Shown: piece after piece, positions 8,846 through 17,055 of the stretch
How positions within the stretch are numbered: the first letter of the stretch is position 1
Layout: each line of letters starts with the position of its first letter
Source of the DNA: Ruegeria spongiae
GTDB lineage: Bacteria; Pseudomonadota; Alphaproteobacteria; Rhodobacterales; Rhodobacteraceae
Reading direction: 5' to 3'
Assembly: GCF_023502395.1 (NCBI RefSeq)
Contig: NZ_JAMFMB010000020.1
Location: 24,925 to 88,924, forward strand
DNA: 64,000 bases
Position numbers and translations under genes: made by a program
The notes under the pieces: model-generated
Database searches by the model: none
What the model was told of the DNA's origin: nothing
What the model saw: only the letters and a program-made list of their open reading frames with translations

Positions 8846-10537
8846 ATGGCATCAGAGCATTGGACGGTCGGATCATATCTGGCGCGGCGCCTGCAGGAGG
8901 CCGGGATAGGCGATTATTTCGCCGTGCCCGGAGATTACAACCTGGTGCTGCTTGATGAATTGCTGAGCAATCCGGATCTGCGGATGATCAGCTGCTGCAA
9001 CGAGTTGAACGCTGGCTATGCGGCGGATGGTTACGCACGTGCAACCGGTGGACCGTCAGCGGTTGTGGTTACCTTTTCGGTGGGCGGGCTGAGCCTGCTG
9101 AACGCGGTGGCCGGAGCTTTTGCCGAGGACGTGCCGATGATCGCCATTTCCGGCGGCCCCAACACCAATTCCGAGGCCGAGTGGGAATATCTGCACCATA
9201 CGTTGGGCGAGGTCGATTACGGTTATCAGCGCGAGATTTTCGACCGGGTCACCGCCGAGGCGGTGCGCATCCATCATCCCTCGCTGGCGCCGGTGGCGAT
9301 CGACCGGGCCATCGACACCGCCATGCTGCGCCGCAAGCCGGTCTATATCGAGATCGCCTCGAATATCGCAAATGCGCCGACCTCCGAACCGATTGCCCGC
9401 AGCTTTGCCCGGCAGGTCACCAGCGACCCGAACTCGCTGGCTGCCGCTGTCGATCACGCGGCCACGGTTCTGAACGCTGCCGCGCGACCGGTGCTGATCG
9501 CGGGCAGCAAGACCCGTGCGGCGCGGGCGGAACCGGCGCTGCGGGAGCTGGCCAAGGCCTGCGGTTATGCGCAAGCGGCGATGCCCAACGCCAAGAGCTT
9601 CCTGTCAGAGGCGCATCAAAACTACATGGGCATCTACTGGGGCCCGGTCAGCACGCCGGGTTGTGGCGAGATCGTCGATGCCGCTGATGCGTTGCTGTTC
9701 GCCGGGCCAGTTTTTACCGACTACACGACCACCGGCCATCAGCTTGGATTCAACAAATCCAGGGCGGTGATCGCGCATCCCACCTCGGCGCAGCTGGGCG
9801 AGACCAATTACAGCAATGTCCGCATGGACGAGTTTCTGGAGGCGCTCACCGGGCGGTTGACCCCGAATGACGGCGCGGTCAAAGCCTTTGAACGGGTCAG
9901 GACGCCGCGGCATCTGCCCGCGCCCGGCGCAGCGGACACACCGCTGACCGTGCGCCAGCTTTTTGCGCGCATTCAATCCATGCTGGAGGGGGACAGCACC
10001 TTGCTGGTCGAGACCGGAGATTCCTGGTTCAACGGGATGGATATCGACCTGCCCGACGGGGCAAGGTTCGAGATCCAGATGCAATATGGCTCGATCGGCT
10101 GGTCGGTCGGCGCGACGCTGGGCTATGCATTGGGTAAGCAAGGCGGGCGGTTGATTTCCTGCATCGGTGACGGATCGTTCCAACTGACCGCGCAAGAGGT
10201 CTCGACCATGATCCGCTATGACGCGAACCCGATCATCTTCCTGATCAACAATGGCGGTTACACGATCGAGGTGGAGATTCATGACGGCCCCTACAACACC
10301 ATCAAGAACTGGGACTATGCAGGCCTGATCGAGGTGTTCGGCGCGGGCGAGGGCAAGGCCTGGGGCACCCGCGCAACCACCGAGGGTGAATTGGACGCGG
10401 CCATCGCCGAGGCGCAGGGTCGCGATGGTTTGTGCTTCATCGAGGTGGCGATCGACCGTGACGATTGCAATGTGAACCTGCTGCGCTGGGGTAATCAGGT
10501 GGCCCGCAACAATGGCCGTCCCAATCGCTGCCGGTAG
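8846..10537 (+). CDS. pdc: pyruvate decarboxylase (TPP-dependent, Zymomonas/Acetobacter type)
   Basis: Converts pyruvate to acetaldehyde and CO2. The 563-residue protein carries the hallmarks of true pyruvate decarboxylases: Glu53 in NELNAGYAADGYARA, the His117-His118 pair in LHHTLGEVDYGYQ, the TPP motif GDGSFQLTAQEVSTM from residue 441, and the active-site Glu475 in YTIEVEIHDGPYN. IKNWDYAGLIEVF follows, as in Zymomonas Pdc. The ATG at 8846 has AGAGG eight bases upstream. Indolepyruvate or phenylpyruvate decarboxylases are the nearest alternatives, but the IHDGPYN segment favours Pdc. The gene is followed closely by an FG-GAP protein and no alcohol dehydrogenase lies beside it. Bacterial pdc is uncommon, so horizontal acquisition is plausible. 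Confidence 0.88.
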   Translation: MASEHWTVGSYLARRLQEAGIGDYFAVPGDYNLVLLDELLSNPDLRMISCCNELNAGYAADGYARATGGPSAVVVTFSVGGLSLLNAVAGAFAEDVPMIAISGGPNTNSEAEWEYLHHTLGEVDYGYQREIFDRVTAEAVRIHHPSLAPVAIDRAIDTAMLRRKPVYIEIASNIANAPTSEPIARSFARQVTSDPNSLAAAVDHAATVLNAAARPVLIAGSKTRAARAEPALRELAKACGYAQAAMPNAKSFLSEAHQNYMGIYWGPVSTPGCGEIVDAADALLFAGPVFTDYTTTGHQLGFNKSRAVIAHPTSAQLGETNYSNVRMDEFLEALTGRLTPNDGAVKAFERVRTPRHLPAPGAADTPLTVRQLFARIQSMLEGDSTLLVETGDSWFNGMDIDLPDGARFEIQMQYGSIGWSVGATLGYALGKQGGRLISCIGDGSFQLTAQEVSTMIRYDANPIIFLINNGGYTIEVEIHDGPYNTIKNWDYAGLIEVFGAGEGKAWGTRATTEGELDAAIAEAQGRDGLCFIEVAIDRDDCNVNLLRWGNQVARNNGRPNRCR

Positions 10538-10541
10538 CGTC

Positions 10542-12020
10542 ATGGACGGGCGCGAGACGGGTTTGAGCGTTGCGTGCTGCCTAATCGTCTTGCTTGCCGG
10601 GTTGTCACCCGCCGTTGCGTCACCTTATCCCGAGAACCCGATGGTGTTCGACCTCGACATTCCGCTCGCCGCGCCCTGGAGGGGCGGGCTGTTTGCGCAT
10701 GACCTGACCGGGGATGGGGATATGGATTTCGTCATCACGACGCTGGGCCATGTCGCCGCTTATTCGGCCAAGGGTGTGCGTCTCTGGCATGTGCGGGACG
10801 ATATCAACCTGGGCCAGGAAGCCCGCCGGATGCACTTTCCGGGTAGGCATGGGCCGGGGGCGATCGCCGGTGACATGGATGGCGACGGTGCGCAAGAAGT
10901 GGCCTATCTGCGGCCTGATGGCACGCTGGTGATCCGGGATGGCAGGACCGGTCAGATCGAACGCAGCTACGATTTTCCGGGTGCACAGGGGCTGGCGATT
11001 GCCGATTTTCGCGGTACGGGCGACCGCGACGCGGTGCTGCAATATTCTCAGAACGAATTGCAGGCCATAAATCTGGAGGACGGGGAAACGCTCTGGCATG
11101 TGACGGATTGGATGGGGGTCGAACATGGCATCGTCCGCACGCTGGATCTTGATGGGGATGGTCGGGACGAGGTGTTGGGGCCGATCATGCTGGACCCGGA
11201 GGGGAAGTTTCTGCGCTCGGCGGCGCGTGAAGGCACCAAGATGAACAGTTTTGACAGTCTGGCGGTGGGTGACATATTGCCCGTGCCGGGGCTTGAGGTC
11301 GCACTGGCCGAGCAGCATGGCAATGATGAGACGATCGTGATAGGTGCTACCGAGCCGGGCTGGTGGCGGTATCACGAACCGGGCGGCATTTGGGCCATAG
11401 GTGAATGCCGTTACGGAGAAGACCCCGATAAACTGGCGGTGGGTGAATTCGATCCGGATCGTCCCGGCCAGGAAGTCTTTGCTCGTTCATCCTGCGGCAA
11501 CCATCCTTGGGTGATGGCCGGGGACGGCAATGTAATTGCGTCATGGTCGGTAAGCGACACCGCTCCGCCAGGCTGGTGTCATGTGGGTGATTGCCGCTTT
11601 GACCCGGAGGCGAGTTTCCTCCAGCGCTTGGCCGACCGTATCCGGGTGGATCTGCGCGGCGGGCGCAGCCCGCGCCGCGGCGAATACGGAATCGACCTCG
11701 TGCGCCCGGTGCATTGGGATGGGAACGGGCAGCAGCTGTTATTCGTGACCGAACGCCATGTCGACGGCCAGATCGCGTTGGTGGATGCGCTGACAGGCGA
11801 ATTCCTGCGGGTCTGGCCGACCGAGGCGGCGCGGACCTACGCGGCCGACGTTGCCGGAGATGCCCGCGAAGAGCTTATCGTGCTGGAAGCGCGGCCCGAG
11901 GGGTCGGCTCTCAAGATATTCTGGAACGAAGAGGCCGCCGAGGATGTGCCGCAAGATCGCCTGTGGAAGGATCGCGCCTATCGCCGGGTGCGGCAGAACT
12001 GGAACTATTATTCGCCCTGA
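10542..12020 (+). CDS. exported FG-GAP/VCBS repeat protein
   Basis: The ATG at 10542, five bases after the pdc stop, gives a 492-residue protein. An ATG at 10512 inside pdc is also in frame. A hydrophobic signal segment (LSVACCLIVLLAGLSPAVAS) leads into repeats containing Ca-binding loops of the FG-GAP type: DLTGDGDMDFVI, DMDGDGAQEVAY and DLDGDGRDEVLG. These repeats build an integrin-like beta-propeller on secreted or surface proteins, often for adhesion or polysaccharide binding. The sequence around VMAGDGNVIASWS and GEFLRVWPTEAARTY resembles rhamnogalacturonan-lyase-type propellers, but no catalytic module is recognised. Its position after pdc may not reflect a shared function. Confidence 0.75.
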   Translation: MDGRETGLSVACCLIVLLAGLSPAVASPYPENPMVFDLDIPLAAPWRGGLFAHDLTGDGDMDFVITTLGHVAAYSAKGVRLWHVRDDINLGQEARRMHFPGRHGPGAIAGDMDGDGAQEVAYLRPDGTLVIRDGRTGQIERSYDFPGAQGLAIADFRGTGDRDAVLQYSQNELQAINLEDGETLWHVTDWMGVEHGIVRTLDLDGDGRDEVLGPIMLDPEGKFLRSAAREGTKMNSFDSLAVGDILPVPGLEVALAEQHGNDETIVIGATEPGWWRYHEPGGIWAIGECRYGEDPDKLAVGEFDPDRPGQEVFARSSCGNHPWVMAGDGNVIASWSVSDTAPPGWCHVGDCRFDPEASFLQRLADRIRVDLRGGRSPRRGEYGIDLVRPVHWDGNGQQLLFVTERHVDGQIALVDALTGEFLRVWPTEAARTYAADVAGDAREELIVLEARPEGSALKIFWNEEAAEDVPQDRLWKDRAYRRVRQNWNYYSP

Positions 12021-12063
12021 GGATTGGATGCTCAGCCCGTGCACTGCCGCGAAAGGCAGGTTT

Positions 12064-13251
12064 TCAGATCAGCGAAATCAGCGTTTCGCAGAGCGGGTCC
12101 GGGTCATAGCGGTCCGGGTGCTCACTGCGGGTCAGGGCGAGGGGCAGGCAGGGGAGGGAGAACCGGGCCTCGACCGCCTGTCGCTGCTCCAGCGGTATGG
12201 CTCCGGCATCGCAGATCACCGCATTGAGCAGCGCCTCTGCCGGGCAATCCTCCCCCGCATCGGCGCGCAGGCAGGCAAGCAGGGCCGCAACCTGATCGGG
12301 CAGCGTCATTCCAAGGCATTCGGGGTCGTGGCCGAGGCTGGGCAGATAGATTTTGGGCACGTTTCGTGCAGCGATGGCGCGGCCCGCTCCTGCGGGCAGC
12401 AGGTTGGCTAGCACACTGGTATAGAGGCTGCCGGGCGGATAGCAGATCAGATCGGCGCGTTCGATCAGGCGCCGGTTGCGTTTGGGCAGCAGTACCGAGG
12501 CAGCAGGCAGGCGCTGGCCGTTGCGGGTCAGGAAAAGCTGGCGGATCGGCGCGGTGATTGGCGCGAGTTCTTTGCCGGTCAGGTCGCGCTGACCTAGCAC
12601 GATCTGACCATCCTGCAACTCCGCGCCCAGACCCAGATTGTCGTCGACGATGGCCCGTACCGTGCCGCGCACGTCGACCATCTTGGACATCAGGAACAGC
12701 ACCGGCTCGAGCGCGCGGTCATGGGTCAGGTAGCCGCCTGCAAGGATCAGATTGCCGGTGCTGGCCCTAGCCAGATCGAACCCGTGCGGGCGATGTTCGG
12801 CAAAGGCGCGCAGTTGCGCCAGGATCAGACGGCGCATGGGCTGGGTGATGGCGCGCATCAGGTGATGCTCGCCGGACAGGAGCGCGCGAAATTCCTCTTC
12901 TTGCGCCGCTTCGTCTGCGTCCTTGGGAAAGCGGTAGCTGAACAGGCGGAAAATGTCGGGCTGGCCCAGCTCAGTCTCGTCCGCCAATGCCATCAGCCGG
13001 CTGCGCAGGTCGCCGACGGCGGGCATGTCGAAAGCCTGCCGCAGCACTTGTGAACTGCCACCGCTGTCAAAGGGTGTGATCAGGTGCATGGAGTTATGGG
13101 AATAGAGCTTGAGCCGCCGCGCGATGTCATTCAGCGCGCTGCCGCCGCTGAGAAACAGCAGGCGCGGCCCCAGGTTGGGCAGGCTTCTGGCCCGAGCTAC
13201 CCGCAACGGGTCCGGAATATCGGCGCTGCGCGAGATCAGCAGGTTTGACAC
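12064..13251 (-). CDS. CofD/YvcK-like protein
   Basis: This 395-residue cytoplasmic protein resembles the CofD (2-phospho-L-lactate transferase)/YvcK superfamily. The glycine-rich start LFLSGGSALND replaces the usual GGTGL motif. PFDSGGSSQVLR, STGNLILAGGYLT and PPGSLYTSVLANLLP match three further conserved blocks of the family. The serine-rich first motif is like the CofD-related proteins of the GAK system, but no ATP-grasp or kinase partner lies nearby, so that assignment is not made. The start is a GTG at 13251 with GGAG ten bases upstream. It may bind nucleotide or UDP-sugar, as YvcK does, and is unlikely to make F420 since no other F420 genes are seen. It is convergent with the preceding gene. 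Confidence 0.75.
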   Translation of the reverse strand: MSNLLISRSADIPDPLRVARARSLPNLGPRLLFLSGGSALNDIARRLKLYSHNSMHLITPFDSGGSSQVLRQAFDMPAVGDLRSRLMALADETELGQPDIFRLFSYRFPKDADEAAQEEEFRALLSGEHHLMRAITQPMRRLILAQLRAFAEHRPHGFDLARASTGNLILAGGYLTHDRALEPVLFLMSKMVDVRGTVRAIVDDNLGLGAELQDGQIVLGQRDLTGKELAPITAPIRQLFLTRNGQRLPAASVLLPKRNRRLIERADLICYPPGSLYTSVLANLLPAGAGRAIAARNVPKIYLPSLGHDPECLGMTLPDQVAALLACLRADAGEDCPAEALLNAVICDAGAIPLEQRQAVEARFSLPCLPLALTRSEHPDRYDPDPLCETLISLI

Positions 13252-13322
13252 CGGTGAGGCACTCCAACATGTTCACATCCGGCTATATCAGCAGGGGGCG
13301 CAGGCGACCAGTATGCCCCGGC

Positions 13323-14339
13323 TCAGCGCAACCAGCGCCCGACAAGCGGCGCGCCGATGATCACCGTGACCAGCCGGGTCAGGTGGTGGGTGACCACATA
13401 GGCCACATCCGCGCCCGCGATCAGCGCGATGACCGTCATCTCTCCTTGTCCACCCGGCGCGAAGGCGAGGATCGCATCGACCGGGTCCGAGAGGCCCAGC
13501 AAAATCACGATTTCCATGAACACAACCGAAAGCGCGGCGAGGATCAGGGTAAAGCCCAGACCGGCAACCACGATGCTGCGCAACTCGCCAAGGGTCAGGC
13601 CGACATAGCGCACGCCGACGGCCAGTCCGATGAAGAACTGCGCCGCCAGGATCGCCTCGGCAGGCGGGCGCTGATCTATCAGGCCGGTGAGGCTGGCAAT
13701 GGTGGCCAGGATCATCGGACCGAGGATTGAGGCCCCGAACATGCCCATAGCGGCGGCTGCACGCCACCCGGCGGCGGCAATCACGACCATCAGGAACAGT
13801 TGCCGGTAGGGCACATCGGCCAGCGGTTTGCCGGGCGGGTTGGACAGGTCGAGATCGAATACCTCGGTCAGAAACAGCGGCAGCAGGCTGACGATGACCA
13901 GAACGCGGGTGGCGTGGACCAGGCTGAGCACCCGGGCCGAGCCGCCCGCCTCTTCGCCGAAGACCAGCATGTCCTGCAACCCCCCGGGCATGGCAGCATA
14001 GTAGCTGGTTGCCGGATCAAATCGCCAAAGCTTGCGGAAATAGGGATAGCCGATCAGCCCGATCAACAGGACGAAGGGTGGGATCAGCGCGATCGAGGCC
14101 GCCATGTCCGGCAGCCGCACCACGACGGCGGGTGTGATTGAGGCGCCAACCGCCACACCCAGGATCGTGCGCATCCCGGCGCAGAGCCGCTCGGGTGCGC
14201 GCAAATCAAGACCCAGCAGCGCGGCGACGAGACAGGCGAACATCGGCCCCAGCAACCAGGGCAGGGGCAGGCCGATGATCAGAAAGACGAGCACGCCGGT
14301 AAGGGCGATGGCGATCGTGCGCAGGATGGAGAGGGTCAT
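13323..14339 (-). CDS. AbrB-family membrane protein (duplicated AbrB domain)
   Basis: The protein has 338 residues and about ten membrane helices. It shows the duplicated AbrB-type pattern: LPLPWLLGPMFACLVAALLG in the first half and MFGASILGPMILATIASLTG in the second. AMPGGLQDMLVF and FAPGGQGEMTVIALI are matching PGG loops in the two halves. Members are often called putative ammonia monooxygenase or regulator AbrB, but the pattern is that of a transporter of unknown substrate. The ATG at 14339 follows a palindromic site in the gap to the upstream gene, so it probably has its own regulated promoter. Confidence 0.85.
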   Translation of the reverse strand: MTLSILRTIAIALTGVLVFLIIGLPLPWLLGPMFACLVAALLGLDLRAPERLCAGMRTILGVAVGASITPAVVVRLPDMAASIALIPPFVLLIGLIGYPYFRKLWRFDPATSYYAAMPGGLQDMLVFGEEAGGSARVLSLVHATRVLVIVSLLPLFLTEVFDLDLSNPPGKPLADVPYRQLFLMVVIAAAGWRAAAAMGMFGASILGPMILATIASLTGLIDQRPPAEAILAAQFFIGLAVGVRYVGLTLGELRSIVVAGLGFTLILAALSVVFMEIVILLGLSDPVDAILAFAPGGQGEMTVIALIAGADVAYVVTHHLTRLVTVIIGAPLVGRWLR

Positions 14340-14365
14340 GGCGGGCGGGCCTTTGGGTCTCAAAA

Positions 14366-14385
14366 ATGTATACTGTTGCATACAT
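14366..14385. promoter_or_regulatory. palindromic operator-like site upstream of the AbrB-type gene
   Basis: The sequence ATGTATAC-TGTT-GCATACAT is an 8-4-8 inverted repeat with one mismatch. It lies 27 bases before the start codon of the leftward AbrB-type gene. TGTATAC/GTATACA-like arms are typical of GntR (FadR-subfamily) operators. No GntR gene is present nearby, so the regulator is unknown. Confidence 0.5.
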
Positions 14386-14410
14386 TGTAGCGCAAGATGA
14401 TTTCCACCTG

Positions 14411-15811
14411 TCAGAGCCCGGCCCGCACCTGAGTCCAGGCGGCAAGGATGGCCTCGGCGACGGGGTCGGCATCTTCGGCGGCGCTGGCGTCGCAGATCAC
14501 CGACAGGCGCATGACCCAATTCTCGCGCCATCGGGCACCGCCGGCAAACAGGGCCCCTTGATCGCGCAGGGTCTGAATGACCTGCTCGGTTGCCATGTCG
14601 CAGCCTGCGCCTGCGCCAAAGCGCAGGATGATCTGGTTGAGGTCCACGTCGTTCAACACCGCGATGCCGGGTTGGCCGGTCAGCCGGTCGGCGATCTGGC
14701 GGGCGATCCCGCAATGGCGGGCCACCATGTCGGCGACGCCCTTACGGCCCAGGCTGCGCAGCATTGCATATGTTGGCACGCCACGCGCCCGTCGCGACAG
14801 TTCCGGCACCAGAAACGAGGGGATTCTGTCCTGCTCGATACGTTCGGGCAGGTAGCTGGCGTCGATGCCCATCGCGGTCTCAAGCGCAGCGCGGTCGCGG
14901 ACGATGGCATAGCCGCTGTCGAAGGGAGTTTGCAGCCATTTATGCCCGTCCACGGCCCAGGACTGGGCGCGCTCGAGGCCGTGGGTCAGCGCGCGGTAGT
15001 CCGGATGCGCCCGCGCCCAAAGGCCAAAGGCACCATCCACATGCAGCCAGGCACCATGCGCGGCTGCAATATCGGCAATAGGCTCGAAGGGGTCGAACGC
15101 CCCGGTGTTGATCTGACCGGCCTGCGCGATGACCACGGACGGGCCGGGGTGCTGCGCGGTTTGGGTTGCCAGATCGCTTGGGTCCATCCGACCCTGGGCA
15201 TCAGTGGCGATCCGCTGCACCCGGCGACGGCCAAAGCCGAGATAGCCCAGTGCCGAAAAGACCGAGGTATGGGCGTCGTCGCCCAGAAACACCTTAACTG
15301 GCGGCGCGTCGAACAGGCCGTCCTGATCGGGGTCCCAGCCGTGGCGGCGCAGCACCGCGCCGCGCGCTGCCGCAAGTGCAGTGAAATTGCCCACTGTCGC
15401 ACCGGTGACAAAGCCTACAGCGGCCTCGCGCGGCAGGTCCAGAATGTCGAGCAGCCAGCGCTCGGCCACGTGTTCCAGTGCGGATACCGTGGGCGAACTG
15501 GTGTGAAAGGCCGCGTTCTGGCCCCAGGCGCTGACCAGCCAGTCGGCGGCCACCCCCACCGGGGCGGACCCACCAAGCACCCAGCCGAAAAAGCGCGGAT
15601 GTGCCATCGGCATCAGGCCTTGCGTCGCGGTTTCGGCCAGATCACGGATGACGGCCGCGCCGGAGTCCCCGGTTTCGGGGAGGGGCGTGTCATAGTGGGC
15701 CAGCATCTGTGCATAGTCGCGCGCCGCAGTGCAGGGCGCGCCCGTCAGACCCTGCCGATAGGACAGGGCCTGCGCACAGGCCAACTCCAGTTCTGCGAGA
15801 GGCCCGGTCAT
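14411..15811 (-). CDS. group II PLP-dependent amino-acid decarboxylase
   Basis: The 466-residue protein matches aromatic-L-amino-acid/diaminobutyrate-type decarboxylases. The PLP lysine is Lys291 in AVDGHKWLQTPFDSG. The cofactor-stacking residue is His181 (DDAHTSVFSAL) and the pyridine-binding Asp is Asp259 (LHVDGAFGLWA). The N-terminal MAHPRFFGWVLGGSAP segment is also typical. The substrate could be an aromatic amino acid, glutamate, cysteine sulfinate or another, and cannot be set from motifs. The ATG begins one base after the stop of the cysteine synthase gene, so the two are co-transcribed. That makes a sulfur amino acid product an attractive idea, though unproven. Confidence 0.88.
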   Translation of the reverse strand: MTGPLAELELACAQALSYRQGLTGAPCTAARDYAQMLAHYDTPLPETGDSGAAVIRDLAETATQGLMPMAHPRFFGWVLGGSAPVGVAADWLVSAWGQNAAFHTSSPTVSALEHVAERWLLDILDLPREAAVGFVTGATVGNFTALAAARGAVLRRHGWDPDQDGLFDAPPVKVFLGDDAHTSVFSALGYLGFGRRRVQRIATDAQGRMDPSDLATQTAQHPGPSVVIAQAGQINTGAFDPFEPIADIAAAHGAWLHVDGAFGLWARAHPDYRALTHGLERAQSWAVDGHKWLQTPFDSGYAIVRDRAALETAMGIDASYLPERIEQDRIPSFLVPELSRRARGVPTYAMLRSLGRKGVADMVARHCGIARQIADRLTGQPGIAVLNDVDLNQIILRFGAGAGCDMATEQVIQTLRDQGALFAGGARWRENWVMRLSVICDASAAEDADPVAEAILAAWTQVRAGL

Positions 15812-15812
15812 G

Positions 15813-16892
15813 TCAGGGCATGTGATAACCGGGGGTCGAGGCCGAAATCTCGATCTCTTCCTCGGTCATCTCCTCCGCGATATCCTCGAACAGCGGGGTC
15901 GACAGGTACCGCTCGCCGGTATCGGGCAGCATGCACAGGATGGTCGACCCCGGCTCGGCCTGCTCGGCCACTTCCATGGCGATGGCATAGCTGGCCCCGC
16001 CCGACACGCCGGTCAGGATGCCTTCTTGTGCGGCCAGTTTCTTGGCCCATTCCACACCGGTCATGCCGGGGACCGGGCGCAGGTCCTGATAGTAGCCACC
16101 ATCAATGGCCTCTTGCAGAACCGCGGGGATGAAATCCGGGGTCCAGCCCTGGATCGGGTGCGGTTCAAAGGCGGGATGGCTGGCGGCAGGGGCGTTGTCG
16201 GCGCCGCGCTCTTGCGCGTGACCGCTGCCGATCAGTTGCGCGTTGGCGGGTTCGGAGAGAATGATCCTGGTCTCGGGGCGCGCCTCGCGCAGCACCCGCC
16301 CCACGCCTGCGACCGTGCCGCCGGTGCCATAACCGGTGACGAAGTAATCCAGCCGCTTGCCCTCGAAATCGCTCAGGATTTCCTGTGCGGTGGTGGCGGC
16401 GTGAATATCGGCATTGGCCTCGGTTTCGAATTGGCGGGCCAGCAGCCAGCCGTGTTTCTCGGCCAGCTCCACTGCCTTGCGATACATGCCAAAGCCCTTT
16501 TCGGCGCGTGGCGTCAGGATCACCTTTGCCCCCAGCATCCGCATCAGCTTGCGCCGCTCGACCGAGAAGCTGTCGGCCATGGTGACCACCAACGGGTACC
16601 CCTTCTGGGCGCAGACCATCGCCAGCCCGATACCGGTATTGCCGCTGGTCGCCTCGACCACAGTCTGGCCGGGTTTCAGCGCGCCGCTGCGTTCGGCGGC
16701 CTCGATGATGTTGATCGCCAGCCGGTCCTTGACCGAACCTGCCGGATTGAACGCTTCGAATTTCACGTACATGTCGACATGGTCAGGGGCGATATTGTTC
16801 ACCCGAATGGCGGGTGTGTTGCCGATCGTTTCCAGCACACTGTCATAGGTGTGGCCGTGGCCCTTGGTGGTTCTGACGGTCTCGGTGGTCAT
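15813..16892 (-). CDS. cysK: cysteine synthase A (O-acetylserine sulfhydrylase)
   Basis: Makes L-cysteine from O-acetylserine and sulfide with PLP. Lys55 in NPAGSVKDR is the PLP lysine. TSGNTG (82-87) is the substrate loop and GTGGTVAGVGRVLRE binds the cofactor phosphate. I chose the ATG at 16892 (MTTETVRT), which has AAGGGG six bases upstream and gives 359 residues. The upstream ATG at 16913 lacks a ribosome site. The C-terminal extension (EMTEEEIEISASTPGYHMP) is longer than in E. coli CysK. It is coupled to the downstream decarboxylase gene. Cystathionine beta-synthase-type function is a less likely alternative. Confidence 0.93.
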   Translation of the reverse strand: MTTETVRTTKGHGHTYDSVLETIGNTPAIRVNNIAPDHVDMYVKFEAFNPAGSVKDRLAINIIEAAERSGALKPGQTVVEATSGNTGIGLAMVCAQKGYPLVVTMADSFSVERRKLMRMLGAKVILTPRAEKGFGMYRKAVELAEKHGWLLARQFETEANADIHAATTAQEILSDFEGKRLDYFVTGYGTGGTVAGVGRVLREARPETRIILSEPANAQLIGSGHAQERGADNAPAASHPAFEPHPIQGWTPDFIPAVLQEAIDGGYYQDLRPVPGMTGVEWAKKLAAQEGILTGVSGGASYAIAMEVAEQAEPGSTILCMLPDTGERYLSTPLFEDIAEEMTEEEIEISASTPGYHMP

Positions 16893-17055
16893 AATGCGCC
16901 CCTTCTTTGGCATTCAATAAATTCCTAAATGGGTCTGGGTCTGTCTTCCCGAAGCCCGGTTTGTCGCTCCAAGCTATGCGCAGATATCGGCAATGTCTTG
17001 AGGGCTGTCTGGGGAAAGCCTGAGGAAAGGTGGAAAATGTTCTTTTCTGGCCCGG

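Noticed and set aside
12044..12066. Small hairpin CTGCC-GGCAG followed by four T residues, after the FG-GAP gene
   Set aside because: The 5-base stem is too weak to call a terminator with confidence, and it overlaps the end of the convergent CofD-like gene.
13323..14714. Longer version of the AbrB-type gene reaching 14714
   Set aside because: The extra N-terminal part overlaps the decarboxylase gene and is Arg/Pro-rich. The ATG at 14339 begins the first membrane helix.
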